DNA of 44,624 nt from Prosthecobacter debontii (lineage in GTDB: Bacteria > Verrucomicrobiota > Verrucomicrobiia > Verrucomicrobiales > Verrucomicrobiaceae), in NCBI GenBank assembly GCA_945869695.1, contig CAMBPV010000013.1:1-44624 (forward strand). Reading direction: 5' to 3'. Below, piece by piece: positions 7,818-16,560 of the stretch. Every line of letters starts with the position of its first letter. The first letter of the stretch is position 1. Made by a program: the position numbers and the translations under genes. The notes beneath the pieces are model-generated. The model searched no databases. It saw only the letters and a list, made by a program, of their open reading frames with translations, and was not told the origin of the DNA.

Positions 7818-9755
7818 ATGGTACTCGATCGCATCTCAGTTTGGCTCCTCCCCGCTGAACCCTCCCGAAGGACAATTGCAATCCGGTTCCTCTGCGTTCT
7901 GGGTGCCGTCATTGTGACTGCCGCTTTGTTTTTAATCGTGACCGTAGATCACTGGCCAAAGGCCGTCGCTGCGGCCGAGCAGTCGGGTGTCAAAGTGAAA
8001 CTCGTGGACCTGGTTCACACTTGGACCTGGATCGGGGTGGCGATTGATTTTTTCTTGGCGATTGGCCTTTTGGTGACGTTGCGCTGGTGGGTGGGTGGCG
8101 TGGTGAATTCAAACCTACTCACTCGAAAACCCTCCCGGAGCTTTAAGCTGGGGCTCCTGCTTCTCCTCGTTCTCGCATTTTGGATCCGAGTGCCCCGAAT
8201 GGGCAGGGGCTTTTACAATGATGAGGCGCATAACTTCGTAAGAATGACCTCTGGAGAACTCAGACATTCGTCACCCGCCACGGATGACTTTGTGTGGAAG
8301 CCGGCCAAATGGGTCGATACACTGTGGTATAACACTGCCGGAAACAACTCACAGCCCCACTCCATCCTTTCTCGCTTGAGTTACAAGGCTTGGAGACGGC
8401 TTTTTGGAGGCGCTGATGGCGAGGTCAATGAAGGGTCTGTCAGACTGCCTGCACTTGTTGTGGGACTCGGTGGACTGTTGCTCCTCGGAGTGTGTCTCGG
8501 TGACATCGCGGGTCCACGAGCCGGACAATTGGGGATGTTGGCCGGGGCGGTGCACGGCTGGCACGTCAGATACTCGACGGAAGCTCGCGGTTACAGTTTA
8601 CTGATCCTTGGCGTGGTGATGATGCTGACCTTTCTCCATCAAGCTCTCCGAACTGGAACCTGGCGAAACTGGCTCGGCTATGCTGCGGGTGTCCTGATCT
8701 GTGTGTGGAGCTTCAATGGCTCGGTGTATTTTCTTGCCGTCTTTAACGCGTTGCTCTTGATCCAGCAGGTGCTCCGCTGGCACAGGGGTGAGCTGTATTT
8801 TGATCAAATCCTCCGACCCCTGATTTGCTGTCTTTTTGCGGTGATGGTGGCCCTTCCTTTGATGTTGCCACACATCCCGCAACTGCTTCGTGTATTGAAT
8901 GAATGGGATTCGATCAAAGGTGGAATGGGGGCTGCATGGTGGACCGACGTGGGGGGCTACTTGATTGCAGGCTGTCGCTGGCTGGACGGTCAACCGGACA
9001 ACCCGCTCAACGTTTCCGTTTCCCGGATGCTGGCTTCACACCCTTGGTCCATCACGTTTTTTGCGGTGAACATTGGCATCGCGATTTTCGGATCGGTCCG
9101 CTTAATCCGGCTCGGAGGAGCAGCCCGGCTGATGGTCATCGCCGTGCCTCTATCCATTGTTTTGGCTTGGGCCCTCATGTCGCGAAAAGGGAACTACCTG
9201 CATCATTGGTATTTGGTATATGCTCTGCCTTGGCTCTTTTGTGCGATGGGAACCGGATTGGATGCTGTGTTTTCGATCATCGAAAAAAGATTTCCCCGGC
9301 CTCGAGGTCTTTATCTTCAGGCAGTCGTGGCTGCATGGGCTCTGGCACCATCCGCCTATGTCGGCTGGCAGTTCAGAACGCTCGGGAAGCAGGATGAACG
9401 CGCTGCCGTGATCGCGGTGAGGGGTGCGATCTATCCGCACTATCGCAAAACAGACCACGGCACCCAACCTTTGCTCGGGGCCTTCTGGTGCAATTCGGTG
9501 ATCTATGATCCCCTGAGTGTTATCATCCGGGAACCAGCGGATCTCGAAACGCTGGTGCAAAGATCGAAAAATGAGCATCGCCCTCTTTACGTGACCTTCT
9601 CTCACCGATCCTTTGCAGAGTCGTTTCTCCCGGATGTGGTGAAACGACTGGAGAACCGTTCCGAGTTTGAGCCCTCCGGTGTATTCTACGGACAAGAGGA
9701 GGCCCAGTTCACGTCTTATCTTTTCCGACTGAGGGATCAGGTGAGCCCACCTTGA
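7818..9755 (+). CDS. GT39/ArnT-like integral membrane glycosyltransferase
   Basis: This polytopic membrane protein of 645 residues (655 if the in-frame TTG at 7788 is used) has about ten hydrophobic segments. The first loop after the N-terminal helices contains GRGFYNDEAHN, the acidic pair that marks GT-C enzymes of the ArnT/PMT/GT39 group. A soluble C-terminal part follows the last helices. Family members transfer a sugar from a polyprenyl-phosphate donor to an acceptor on the periplasmic side. The GT2 gene just upstream is a plausible maker of that donor. I prefer ATG at 7818 because the ten codons after TTG 7788 add only a polar leader; no clear ribosome-binding site decides it. A hairpin 12 bases downstream separates it from convergent hppA. 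Confidence 0.82.
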   Translation: MVLDRISVWLLPAEPSRRTIAIRFLCVLGAVIVTAALFLIVTVDHWPKAVAAAEQSGVKVKLVDLVHTWTWIGVAIDFFLAIGLLVTLRWWVGGVVNSNLLTRKPSRSFKLGLLLLLVLAFWIRVPRMGRGFYNDEAHNFVRMTSGELRHSSPATDDFVWKPAKWVDTLWYNTAGNNSQPHSILSRLSYKAWRRLFGGADGEVNEGSVRLPALVVGLGGLLLLGVCLGDIAGPRAGQLGMLAGAVHGWHVRYSTEARGYSLLILGVVMMLTFLHQALRTGTWRNWLGYAAGVLICVWSFNGSVYFLAVFNALLLIQQVLRWHRGELYFDQILRPLICCLFAVMVALPLMLPHIPQLLRVLNEWDSIKGGMGAAWWTDVGGYLIAGCRWLDGQPDNPLNVSVSRMLASHPWSITFFAVNIGIAIFGSVRLIRLGGAARLMVIAVPLSIVLAWALMSRKGNYLHHWYLVYALPWLFCAMGTGLDAVFSIIEKRFPRPRGLYLQAVVAAWALAPSAYVGWQFRTLGKQDERAAVIAVRGAIYPHYRKTDHGTQPLLGAFWCNSVIYDPLSVIIREPADLETLVQRSKNEHRPLYVTFSHRSFAESFLPDVVKRLENRSEFEPSGVFYGQEEAQFTSYLFRLRDQVSPP

Positions 9756-9766
9756 AGCACACAAAA

Positions 9767-9803
9767 AAACGCGAGCGCCGACTTCCGTTCATCGCTCGCG
9801 TTT
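9767..9803 (-). terminator. Intrinsic terminator of hppA, possibly bidirectional
   Basis: An 11-bp perfect stem (AAACGCGAGCG paired with CGCTCGCGTTT) encloses a 15-base loop. On the minus strand it is followed by a run of seven T, a good Rho-independent terminator for hppA. In the plus direction only three T follow, so termination of the GT39-like gene would be weaker. Confidence 0.8.
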
Positions 9804-9819
9804 GAAGTTGGATGTCGGT

Positions 9820-11883
9820 CTATTTAAAGACGACGGGAATGATGAGGATGGCGAGGATGTTCACCACTTTGATCATGGGGTTCACAGCCGGTCCGGCGGT
9901 GTCCTTGTAGGGATCACCCACAGTGTCACCCGTCACGGCGGCTTGGTGGGCGAAGGAACCCTTGCCACCGTGATTGCCTTCTTCGACATACTTCTTGGCG
10001 TTGTCCCACGCACCCCCGGCAGATGTCATGGCAATGCCCACAAAAAGCCCGGTGACGATGGTTCCAATGAGGAGACCGCCGAGAGCCTCTTTCCCGAGTA
10101 GTGAAACACCAATCACAAACACAACAGGAAGCAGCGCCGGAACGATCATCTGGCGAAGCGCCGCACTGGTGACGATGCTCACGCACGTCGCATAGTCAGG
10201 GATGTCTGTTCCATTGAGAATACCGGGTTTAGCTGCGATCTGACGCCGCACCTCACGAACGACAGCACCGGCAGCACTGCCCACGGCGTCCATGCTGAAC
10301 GCTGTGAAAAGGTATGGCAATAATCCACCGATAAACATGCCAATGACCACTTTATGATTCATGAGGTCAAAGCGGATTTCAGCCACATTGAGGAAGGCCT
10401 TCAGATCTTCCACATATGACCCGAAGAGCACCATGGCAGCCAGACCGGCTGAGGCGATGGCGTAGCCTTTTGTCACCGCCTTCATCGTGTTGCCCACGGC
10501 ATCCAGTTCATCGGTGATTTTTCGCACATCATCAGGCAAACCCGACATCACCGCGATGCCGCCAGCGTTATCAGTGATCGGACCAAAGGCATCCAAGGAA
10601 ATGATGATGCCCGAGAGACTGAGCATGGAAACGACGGCGACGGCGATACCGTAAAGGCCTGCCCAATCATAACAGCACCAGATCGAGGCCGCGATAGCGA
10701 GAACCGGCAGGAGCGTAGCGTGATGTCCGACGCTGATACCTGCGATGATGTTTGTCGCGTGACCCGTCTCGGATGCTTTGGCGATCCGGCGCACGGGAGC
10801 ATGGTGCGTGGAGGTGAAGTAGTTCGTGATCCACACCACGATAAAGGTCAACGCAAGACCGACGAGTGCGCAGTAGAAAAGGGCGCTGGCTGATACCAGT
10901 TTATCACCGAGCATCAAGCCACCCGCAAAAAGGTTGTTTGTGGCCCACCAGAAAAGAGCGGCGGATACAACACCAGAAACAGCAACCCCGGTCACCAGTG
11001 AACTCGTTGGCTCCTGTTTAACAAAGTTGACCCAACCGATTCCAATCAAGGAGGAAATGATCGACAACCCGCAAAGAACAAAAGGATAGATCAAAGCGGC
11101 AGCAGAGCCTTCGCCCTTCGCGGTCAGGAAACCTACGAGCAATCCACCGATAAGGCTTACCGCATAGGTTTCAAAAACGTCGGCCGCCATGCCCGCACAG
11201 TCGCCCACATTATCACCCACGTTATCCGCAATCGTGGCGGGGTTCCGAGGATCGTCCTCGTTGAGGTTCTGCTCGATTTTCCCAACCAAGTCCGCGCCGA
11301 CGTCAGCAGCCTTGGTGTAAATGCCACCTCCCAAACGAGCAAACACACTCACGAGCGAGCTACCAAGAGCCAGACCGATCAAGGATTCGATCGCTATCTT
11401 GGTGGCATGTGGATTTCCTTCGTTGAGTTGAAGCACAACCAAGTAAAAGGCTGCGACGGACAGAAGGCCAAGTGCAACCACCAAGAGACCCGTGACCGCC
11501 CCCCCATTGAAGGCAACTTTTAACGCTGAATGCGAGCTCACGGATGCTGCCTGAGCCGTGCGCACATTGGCGCGGACAGCGACAAACATTCCAATGTAAC
11601 CCGCGACAAGGGAGCAAACAGAACCGACCACAAAACCCGTGGCTGCGACTCCTCCGCGCGCCCACCAAACGACAGCGAAAACGATCACGGCGATCACGCT
11701 GACCGCCGTCATCTGCTTATTCAAATAAGCTTTCGCCCCCTCTTGAATCGCACTGGCGATGGCGTGCATTTTCTCGTTACCTGCGGAGGCAGCCAAGATC
11801 TGGCGGATGAGTAGGAGAGCGAATCCGAGGCCGATGGCCGCGAGTACAATGGATGCAGGGATGCCTTGGTTGAGCAGGTTCAT
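9820..11883 (-). CDS. hppA: Membrane-bound proton-translocating pyrophosphatase, K+-independent type
   Basis: The 687-residue polytopic enzyme hydrolyses cytoplasmic pyrophosphate and pumps ions across the inner membrane. Its catalytic loop is intact: [18 protein letters not shown] and [20 protein letters not shown] at about residues 186-235. Near residues 461-470 it reads [10 protein letters not shown]. In this family Lys at the position of the K in NTxKA, with Thr three residues later, marks the K+-independent H+-pumping class, whereas K+-dependent enzymes have Ala and Gly or Ala there. The length is normal for bacterial HppA. A near-consensus promoter lies about 45 bases upstream and a terminator follows closely, so it is probably monocistronic. 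Confidence 0.97.
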   Translation of the reverse strand: MNLLNQGIPASIVLAAIGLGFALLLIRQILAASAGNEKMHAIASAIQEGAKAYLNKQMTAVSVIAVIVFAVVWWARGGVAATGFVVGSVCSLVAGYIGMFVAVRANVRTAQAASVSSHSALKVAFNGGAVTGLLVVALGLLSVAAFYLVVLQLNEGNPHATKIAIESLIGLALGSSLVSVFARLGGGIYTKAADVGADLVGKIEQNLNEDDPRNPATIADNVGDNVGDCAGMAADVFETYAVSLIGGLLVGFLTAKGEGSAAALIYPFVLCGLSIISSLIGIGWVNFVKQEPTSSLVTGVAVSGVVSAALFWWATNNLFAGGLMLGDKLVSASALFYCALVGLALTFIVVWITNYFTSTHHAPVRRIAKASETGHATNIIAGISVGHHATLLPVLAIAASIWCCYDWAGLYGIAVAVVSMLSLSGIIISLDAFGPITDNAGGIAVMSGLPDDVRKITDELDAVGNTMKAVTKGYAIASAGLAAMVLFGSYVEDLKAFLNVAEIRFDLMNHKVVIGMFIGGLLPYLFTAFSMDAVGSAAGAVVREVRRQIAAKPGILNGTDIPDYATCVSIVTSAALRQMIVPALLPVVFVIGVSLLGKEALGGLLIGTIVTGLFVGIAMTSAGGAWDNAKKYVEEGNHGGKGSFAHQAAVTGDTVGDPYKDTAGPAVNPMIKVVNILAILIIPVVFK

Positions 11884-11934
11884 AGTGGCTGGAAACGGGA
11901 GATCTTACAGAGTGGTTAGAAAATGAAGCCCGTG

Positions 11935-11962
11935 ATTGTAGCAAGGCGACCCTCCATGGCAA
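11935..11962 (-). promoter_or_regulatory. Sigma-70-type promoter for hppA
   Basis: On the minus strand TTGCCA (11962-11957) and TACAAT (11940-11935) are separated by 16 bases. Each hexamer matches the consensus at five of six positions. The predicted transcript would begin near 11928, giving a leader of about 45 bases before the hppA ATG. Confidence 0.6.
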
Positions 11963-11992
11963 GGTGGTTTTACAAAGCGAACTTCACGGTAG

Positions 11993-12853
11993 CTACAAAC
12001 GCGGCTTAAAGTAGTTTCTCTGTTTTTCATTGATTGGAAGTTGAGCTGTGGCCATGGCCAACAAAACATCCTCCCACGATTGCCTTTTCGCTTCGAGTCC
12101 GCGCCCCTCTTGCTCCTGTCTCAACAAATACGAAGGATGGTAGGTCACCACCACCGGTACGCCCCGGACTTGATGGACTCTACCGCGATTTTTTCCAACG
12201 GGCCCCTCAATCCCCAGTCCTGCACATGCCGTAGCGCCGAGCGCAATAATCACGCTGGGCGAAACCACATCGATCTCCGTGTGAATGAATGGAAGACAAC
12301 TCTTCATCTCCTCCGCTGTCGGTTGTCGGTTGCCCGTCCCTTGGTCCGGCATCGCGGGGCGGAACTTACAAATGTTGCTGATGTAAACATCGGACCGCTG
12401 CAATCCCATCGCTGTAATGATCTTCGTCAAAAGCTGCCCGGAGGGTCCCACGAAGGGTTCCTTTTGTTTTTCCTCTTCGGCTCCCGGGGCCTCACCGATG
12501 AACATAATCTTTGCATCCGAGTTACCGGTGGCAAAGACCAGGGTTGTGCGCAAACTCCCCAGTGCTCTCGGCCCTGAAGCCTCCCCTGCCATTCGCGCTA
12601 GATTGGCCAGCCGCTCAGCCTTTGACGAACCCGCTACATCAAGGGTGCCGGGTTCTTTTGTCTCAGGCCTCGTCTCCTTTGCGACCGGGCAAGGTGCAGA
12701 CCTTAAGGGGGATTCCGCCCTCGATACTCCCCCGCCTTTTGAAAGCCTCACTAAGGCGGTCTTGGCCGTCGGGCGCAACAAGGCCCGCTGCTCACCCAGA
12801 GCGACTTGCTGTTGGAGATACTGACGAAGCATAGCGACCGGGGTCTCTGACAT
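11993..12853 (-). CDS. udg: Uracil-DNA glycosylase, family 4-like
   Basis: The product removes uracil from DNA to begin base-excision repair. Motif 1 appears as GEAPGAEEEKQKEPFVGPSG and motif 2 as HPSYLLR, with GNRQPTAEEM between, as in family 4 (UdgA-like) enzymes. About 95 variable residues precede the catalytic domain. The two N-terminal cysteines that normally ligate the [4Fe-4S] cluster just before the first strand are absent: the segment reads GPRALGSLRTTLVFATGN. The usual KCRP is changed to CKFRP, and only the later Cys in SCLPF is in its usual place. I chose ATG at 12853 (MSETPVAMLRQYL, 286 residues); an in-frame GTG at 12934 would add 27 residues. It is divergent from the lipoprotein gene at 13011. 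Confidence 0.88.
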   Translation of the reverse strand: MSETPVAMLRQYLQQQVALGEQRALLRPTAKTALVRLSKGGGVSRAESPLRSAPCPVAKETRPETKEPGTLDVAGSSKAERLANLARMAGEASGPRALGSLRTTLVFATGNSDAKIMFIGEAPGAEEEKQKEPFVGPSGQLLTKIITAMGLQRSDVYISNICKFRPAMPDQGTGNRQPTAEEMKSCLPFIHTEIDVVSPSVIIALGATACAGLGIEGPVGKNRGRVHQVRGVPVVVTYHPSYLLRQEQEGRGLEAKRQSWEDVLLAMATAQLPINEKQRNYFKPRL

Positions 12854-13010
12854 GCGTTCAGTGAAGAGCAGGAGCACGGGTCTGTCCAGCCTCTCGAAAA
12901 TTGAATCGACCAATTTCGATGTCGCCCCACTCACTCGTGTCGCATGGTAATTATGAATGGTATGAAATAAGCTGTGAGGACTGAGAAAAAAGTGGTTCGG
13001 GGGCGAATCA

Positions 13011-13589
13011 ATGATTGATCAAAAGCCGGCTTTGCCTCAAAATAACAGGGTATTTAAGAAGACTAAACCAATAGCACATTTTGTTTTGAAACATCTGCTC
13101 ACCTTTTCCCCGGTTCTTGCCCTCTGTCTTTCGATCGTCTCGTGTTCATCGAGTCCGAAAACAGTAAAAAAATCGAGCGTGGGCAGCAATGCCACTCGGA
13201 TCAGTTCAGTCCGAACAACGGCTTATACCCATTCGGAATCTGATCACATTCAATACGGCGCAACAACCGCAACAGGTGACCATCTGAAATACGGAAGAGT
13301 GCGCAGTGCGGCAACCGATTGGTCGGTTTATCCGGTCGGAACGTTGTTCCAGATCGAAGGCGAACCAAACATCTATGAAGTTGATGATTATGGCTCAGCG
13401 CTCGTTGGAACCAACACCATTGATCTGTACAAGCCAGACAAGAGCGAGATGAGAAACTGGGGGGTCCGCAACGTGAACATTCGAGTGATTAAATGGGGCT
13501 CATTCTCGAAGAGCCTCGCCATCATGAGAGACCGCACTCGGAATGATCACGTCCGTAAAATGGTGCAAAGGATCGAGCGCAGCTCATAG
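13011..13589 (+). CDS. 3D-domain (RlpA/MltA-fold) lipoprotein
   Basis: The 192-residue protein has a basic N terminus, a hydrophobic segment and a lipobox LSIVSC with Cys45, so it is probably a membrane-anchored lipoprotein. Residues about 70-160 carry the double-psi beta-barrel 3D pattern: TTAYTHSESDH, then YPVGTLFQIEG, then VDDYGSALVGTNTIDLY with its conserved acidic residues. Related domains occur in peptidoglycan lytic enzymes such as MltA and in spore-germination or resuscitation proteins, so a cell-wall role is likely but the reaction is unproven. GGGGGCG lies eight bases before ATG 13011. The nth start follows the stop by nine bases, suggesting cotranscription. Confidence 0.8.
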   Translation: MIDQKPALPQNNRVFKKTKPIAHFVLKHLLTFSPVLALCLSIVSCSSSPKTVKKSSVGSNATRISSVRTTAYTHSESDHIQYGATTATGDHLKYGRVRSAATDWSVYPVGTLFQIEGEPNIYEVDDYGSALVGTNTIDLYKPDKSEMRNWGVRNVNIRVIKWGSFSKSLAIMRDRTRNDHVRKMVQRIERSS

Positions 13590-13598
13590 AGGCAGCAC

Positions 13599-14258
13599 TT
13601 GCCCGTGACCAAAACTGATCGAGCAGCCTACATCGACTCAAGGCTTGGGGAACTTTACCCCAATCCCCCGGTCCCGTTGGACCATCGTGATCCCTTCACC
13701 CTCTTGGTTGCCGTTCTGCTTTCAGCTCAGTGCACCGATCTCAGGGTCAATCAGGTAACACCCGCCCTCTTTACCTTGGCCTCCGACCCCTTTCTGATGG
13801 CCCGACAGCCCGCAGCGGAGATCGAAAAAATCGTGCGGCCCTGCGGCCTCGGACCCCAAAAAGCCAGAGCGATCCAAGGTCTCTCCCAGATTTTGGTGGA
13901 TCAATATTCAGGAATCGTCCCCTGCTCCCTTGAGGCACTTGAGAGCCTGCCCGGCGTGGGGCACAAAACAGCGCAAGTTGTAATGGCCCAGGCCTTCGGC
14001 GTGCCCTCTTTCCCGGTGGACACTCATATTCACCGCTTGGCTCAAAGGTGGAAGCTCTCGGACGGCCGCTCCGTCATTCAAACGGAGCGAGATCTCAAAA
14101 AACTTTTCCGTCAGGATCGGTGGAACGCGCTACATCTCCAGATCATCTATTATGCGCGGGAGCACTGCTCCGCTTTCGGTTGTGACGGCACCCGGTGTGA
14201 AATCTGTCGCCACCTCTTCCCCGAACGGGTGAATGCGGTCAAAACCAAAAAAAGCTAG
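13599..14258 (+). CDS. nth: Endonuclease III (DNA glycosylase/AP lyase)
   Basis: The 219-residue enzyme removes oxidised pyrimidines from DNA and cleaves at the abasic site. The helix-hairpin-helix LPGVGHKTA contains catalytic Lys123, and catalytic Asp141 lies in PVDTHIHR; the 18-residue spacing equals that of E. coli Lys120/Asp138. The C-terminal cysteines are C190, C195, C200 and C203, spaced C-x4-C-x4-C-x2-C, unlike the standard C-x6-C-x2-C-x5-C of the [4Fe-4S] loop, so the cluster may be bound differently or lost. The start is TTG at 13599, nine bases after the lipoprotein stop, and gives the expected N-terminal length. The gene ends just before the terminator of the convergent barrel gene. 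Confidence 0.94.
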   Translation: MPVTKTDRAAYIDSRLGELYPNPPVPLDHRDPFTLLVAVLLSAQCTDLRVNQVTPALFTLASDPFLMARQPAAEIEKIVRPCGLGPQKARAIQGLSQILVDQYSGIVPCSLEALESLPGVGHKTAQVVMAQAFGVPSFPVDTHIHRLAQRWKLSDGRSVIQTERDLKKLFRQDRWNALHLQIIYYAREHCSAFGCDGTRCEICRHLFPERVNAVKTKKS

Positions 14259-14269
14259 CGCATAAAAAA

Positions 14270-14297
14270 GGGTGCCCGGACCGAAGTCCGGACACCC
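14270..14297 (-). terminator. Intrinsic terminator of the outer-membrane barrel gene
   Basis: Read on the minus strand, a 12-bp stem (GGGTGTCCGGAC with GTCCGGGCACCC, one U-G wobble) closes on a UUCG tetraloop and is followed by six T. The opposite strand lacks a T run, so it mainly serves the barrel gene, although nth also ends 11 bases before it. Confidence 0.88.
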
Positions 14298-14336
14298 CAT
14301 ACTGACACCACACACCTGAACAAACTTACAAACAGT

Positions 14337-15128
14337 CTACCATCTGACCCGAAGGCCGGCTCTCCATGCTGTGCTCTCGTCTCCGAAGTCTGCACCCAGT
14401 TTGAGATCTAGCGTCGAAAACACGTTCCAGTAGGCACCCACACCGAGGACCATTGAGTCAAAGTCATCGGCCGTGGAGAGAAGCACTCCCCCGTGGAGTT
14501 CAAGATTTTGAGTTGCAGCGAAACGAAAACCCGGACGGACATAGACTGTCCCGTCAGAAAAGCTCAAGGAACTTCTTTTGGCATCCAGCTTTGAGTAAGC
14601 CATGCCGGCCTCACAAAGAAAATGAAACCGCTGAGTCACAGGAATGTAAGCGCCGCCACCAAGCGACACCGAGCTGAAGTCAAAACCGTCCTTCACCAAG
14701 GCCCCACCACCGCTCGAGGACCAATTGAAGGCCCCCTTCACAAACAAGGGCTTGAAAAGCTCAGCACTCAACGCAAGCCCAAATCCATGGGCCGGGTCCA
14801 ACCGAGACTCGTTGAAGTCAGTGTATTGGTAAAAGCCTTCGAGAAAGCCATAACTCAATATATCCTTTCTGATCGGCGCGATGCCCACAGGGGCTCCTCC
14901 GGGCACAGGCTGAGGCGTGTAGCCACCATAATTAGGATCACCGTAGCCCATTCCACCACCTGCTGGAGGCATGGGTGCCGAAGCGGGGTATGTCGGGTAA
15001 GTCGCCGCGGGCATCGTCGGCATCGGGGGTGGAGTAGGCGCGACAGGCGGGGTATAGCCGTATTGGGCGGTTGCCGTGTGTGCTCCGCTGAGCGCAAGTA
15101 TGGCAAGGACAAGGTGTCGCTGTTTCAT
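14337..15128 (-). CDS. Putative outer-membrane beta-barrel protein
   Basis: The 263-residue protein begins with a signal peptide (MKQRHLVLAILALSGAHTATA). A Pro/Tyr/Gly-rich stretch (about residues 22-85, repeated YTPP and PPMP-like units) follows. The rest alternates polar and hydrophobic residues in short strands separated by Gly/Asn/Asp turns, and the chain ends in aromatic Trp, as in small outer-membrane barrels. No named family is recognised with confidence. The low-complexity N-terminal segment could be a periplasmic linker. A sigma-70-type promoter and a strong terminator flank it, so it is a single-gene unit divergent from rpoA. Confidence 0.72.
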   Translation of the reverse strand: MKQRHLVLAILALSGAHTATAQYGYTPPVAPTPPPMPTMPAATYPTYPASAPMPPAGGGMGYGDPNYGGYTPQPVPGGAPVGIAPIRKDILSYGFLEGFYQYTDFNESRLDPAHGFGLALSAELFKPLFVKGAFNWSSSGGGALVKDGFDFSSVSLGGGAYIPVTQRFHFLCEAGMAYSKLDAKRSSLSFSDGTVYVRPGFRFAATQNLELHGGVLLSTADDFDSMVLGVGAYWNVFSTLDLKLGADFGDESTAWRAGLRVRW

Positions 15129-15165
15129 TTTCAGTTGGGGTGACTAGAAAGTTAATATCTGTTAA

Positions 15166-15194
15166 ATAATAGCATCCCTCAATTAATTTAACAA
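15166..15194 (-). promoter_or_regulatory. Sigma-70-type promoter for the barrel gene
   Basis: On the minus strand TTGTTA (15194-15189) and TATTAT (15171-15166) are separated by exactly 17 bases inside an AT-rich stretch. The -10 matches five of six positions and the -35 four. The leader to ATG 15128 would be about 30 bases. Confidence 0.5.
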
Positions 15195-15267
15195 CCTTTT
15201 TGTTATTTATGGGAAAATTGGTTTGCACCATTCCCTCACAAGACATGAAATACCTTGGGATTTTTGT

Positions 15268-15295
15268 TTGCTTTTCGCTCCTAGGTCCCCATAAT
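15268..15295 (+). promoter_or_regulatory. Possible promoter for rpoA-rplQ
   Basis: CATAAT (15290-15295) matches the -10 consensus at five positions and is preceded at 16 bases by a poor -35, TTGCTT. The transcript would have a leader of about 105 bases before rpoA. Some promoter must lie in this 278-base divergent gap, because the upstream neighbour faces away; this is the best candidate seen. Confidence 0.3.
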
Positions 15296-15406
15296 GCCCG
15301 CCCTTCGCGAGCCCCTGTTAACGCCGTCGGTCTCTGTCTTCGCCCTCCCTCAGGAGTAAGCGGAAAGCTCGCACAGAGGTAACCCGGCACTTCCAAAAAT
15401 AAAAAC

Positions 15407-16528
15407 ATGTCAGTACGTCTAGCTCGATTCGAGATGCCAAACCGCCTTGTGAAAAACGAGGCCACCGCTACGGAAACCTACTCTCAGTTTGTCGCTGAGC
15501 CTTTCGACAAAGGATACGGTCACACCGTGGGAAACTCCCTCCGCCGCGTCCTCCTTTCCTCCTTGGAAGGTGCCGCCATCACTTCTGTCAAAATCAAGGG
15601 CGCTGAGCACGAGTTCACCACCCTCCCTGGCGTTCTTGAAGATGTGACTCAAATCGTGCTGAACCTGAAGAAGGTCAAATTCCGGCACAACAGTGAGCAG
15701 AAAGAGCCAAGCGTCCTCTCGATCACACTCGACCGCGAAGGTGAAGTCACCGCAGGTGATATCAAGGAGGACCACCGTTACGAGGTCATCAACAAGGACC
15801 TCGTGATCTGCACACTTGACCGCAAAACCAAATTTGAGTGCGAGTTTGAAGTCCGCGTCGGCCGTGGTTTCGCCACCTGGGAGGAAAACAAGCGCCCGGA
15901 TACTCCGATCAGCGTGATTCCGATCGACTCGATCTATTCCCCTGTCACCCGCGTCAAATACGCGGTCGAGAATACCCGTGTCGGACAAAATACCGATTAT
16001 GACAAACTGGTGCTCGACGTCTGGACCGATGGCCGCATCAATCCGAGCGACGCCCTCCTCCAGTCTGCGGCGATCCTTCGTCACCACCTCGACGTCTTCG
16101 TCAATTACGACGAGAAGTCGGTCGAATTCGAAGCTGCTCCTGAAGCGCAAAGCGAGGAGAACTCCGAACTCCGCAAACTCCTCAACATGTCGGTGAACGA
16201 GATCGAACTTTCCGTCCGCGCTGCCAACTGCTTGAACAACGCCAACATCGTCACCGTCGGTCAATTGGCGATGAAGAGCGAAGGCGAGATGCTCCGCTAT
16301 CGCAACTTCGGCAAGAAGTCCCTCACCGAGATCAAGGAAAAGCTCGCAGAGCTGGGTCTGTCTCTCGGCATGAAGCTCGATGCCTCTCTTCTCGAAGCCA
16401 ACCCGGGTGGTGTTTCACTCCTCGCCCGCAGCGGCGGCTTCAAGGACGACGACGAAGACGGAGACGCCATGGACTTCTCCAAGCTCGTGGATTCCCACCT
16501 TCCTGATCTGGAAGACGACGACGAGTAG
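15407..16528 (+). CDS. rpoA: DNA-directed RNA polymerase subunit alpha
   Basis: The 373-residue alpha subunit dimerises to nucleate RNA polymerase assembly and contacts upstream promoter DNA. The N-terminal domain (about residues 1-235) contains FVAEPFDKGYGHTVGNSLRR, the conserved dimerisation helix region. The C-terminal domain reads ELSVRAANCLNNANI and GKKSLTEIKEKL, preserving the residues equivalent to E. coli R265, N268 and K298 that bind UP elements and activators. It is about 40 residues longer than the E. coli protein; the excess is an acidic tail ending LEDDDE. rplQ begins 32 bases later. The usual upstream rpsM-rpsK-rpsD genes are absent: the next gene upstream is a divergent barrel gene. 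Confidence 0.98.
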   Translation: MSVRLARFEMPNRLVKNEATATETYSQFVAEPFDKGYGHTVGNSLRRVLLSSLEGAAITSVKIKGAEHEFTTLPGVLEDVTQIVLNLKKVKFRHNSEQKEPSVLSITLDREGEVTAGDIKEDHRYEVINKDLVICTLDRKTKFECEFEVRVGRGFATWEENKRPDTPISVIPIDSIYSPVTRVKYAVENTRVGQNTDYDKLVLDVWTDGRINPSDALLQSAAILRHHLDVFVNYDEKSVEFEAAPEAQSEENSELRKLLNMSVNEIELSVRAANCLNNANIVTVGQLAMKSEGEMLRYRNFGKKSLTEIKEKLAELGLSLGMKLDASLLEANPGGVSLLARSGGFKDDDEDGDAMDFSKLVDSHLPDLEDDDE

Positions 16529-16560
16529 GCCACACTTCACCCCTCCAATTACCCAAATTT

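Noticed and set aside
15200-15382. 60-codon frame in the gap before rpoA
   Set aside because: It overlaps the promoter region of both neighbours, lacks a ribosome-binding site and resembles nothing.
15419-16264. 281-codon frame antisense to rpoA
   Set aside because: Mirror of the rpoA codon bias; no motif, and rpoA is unambiguous.
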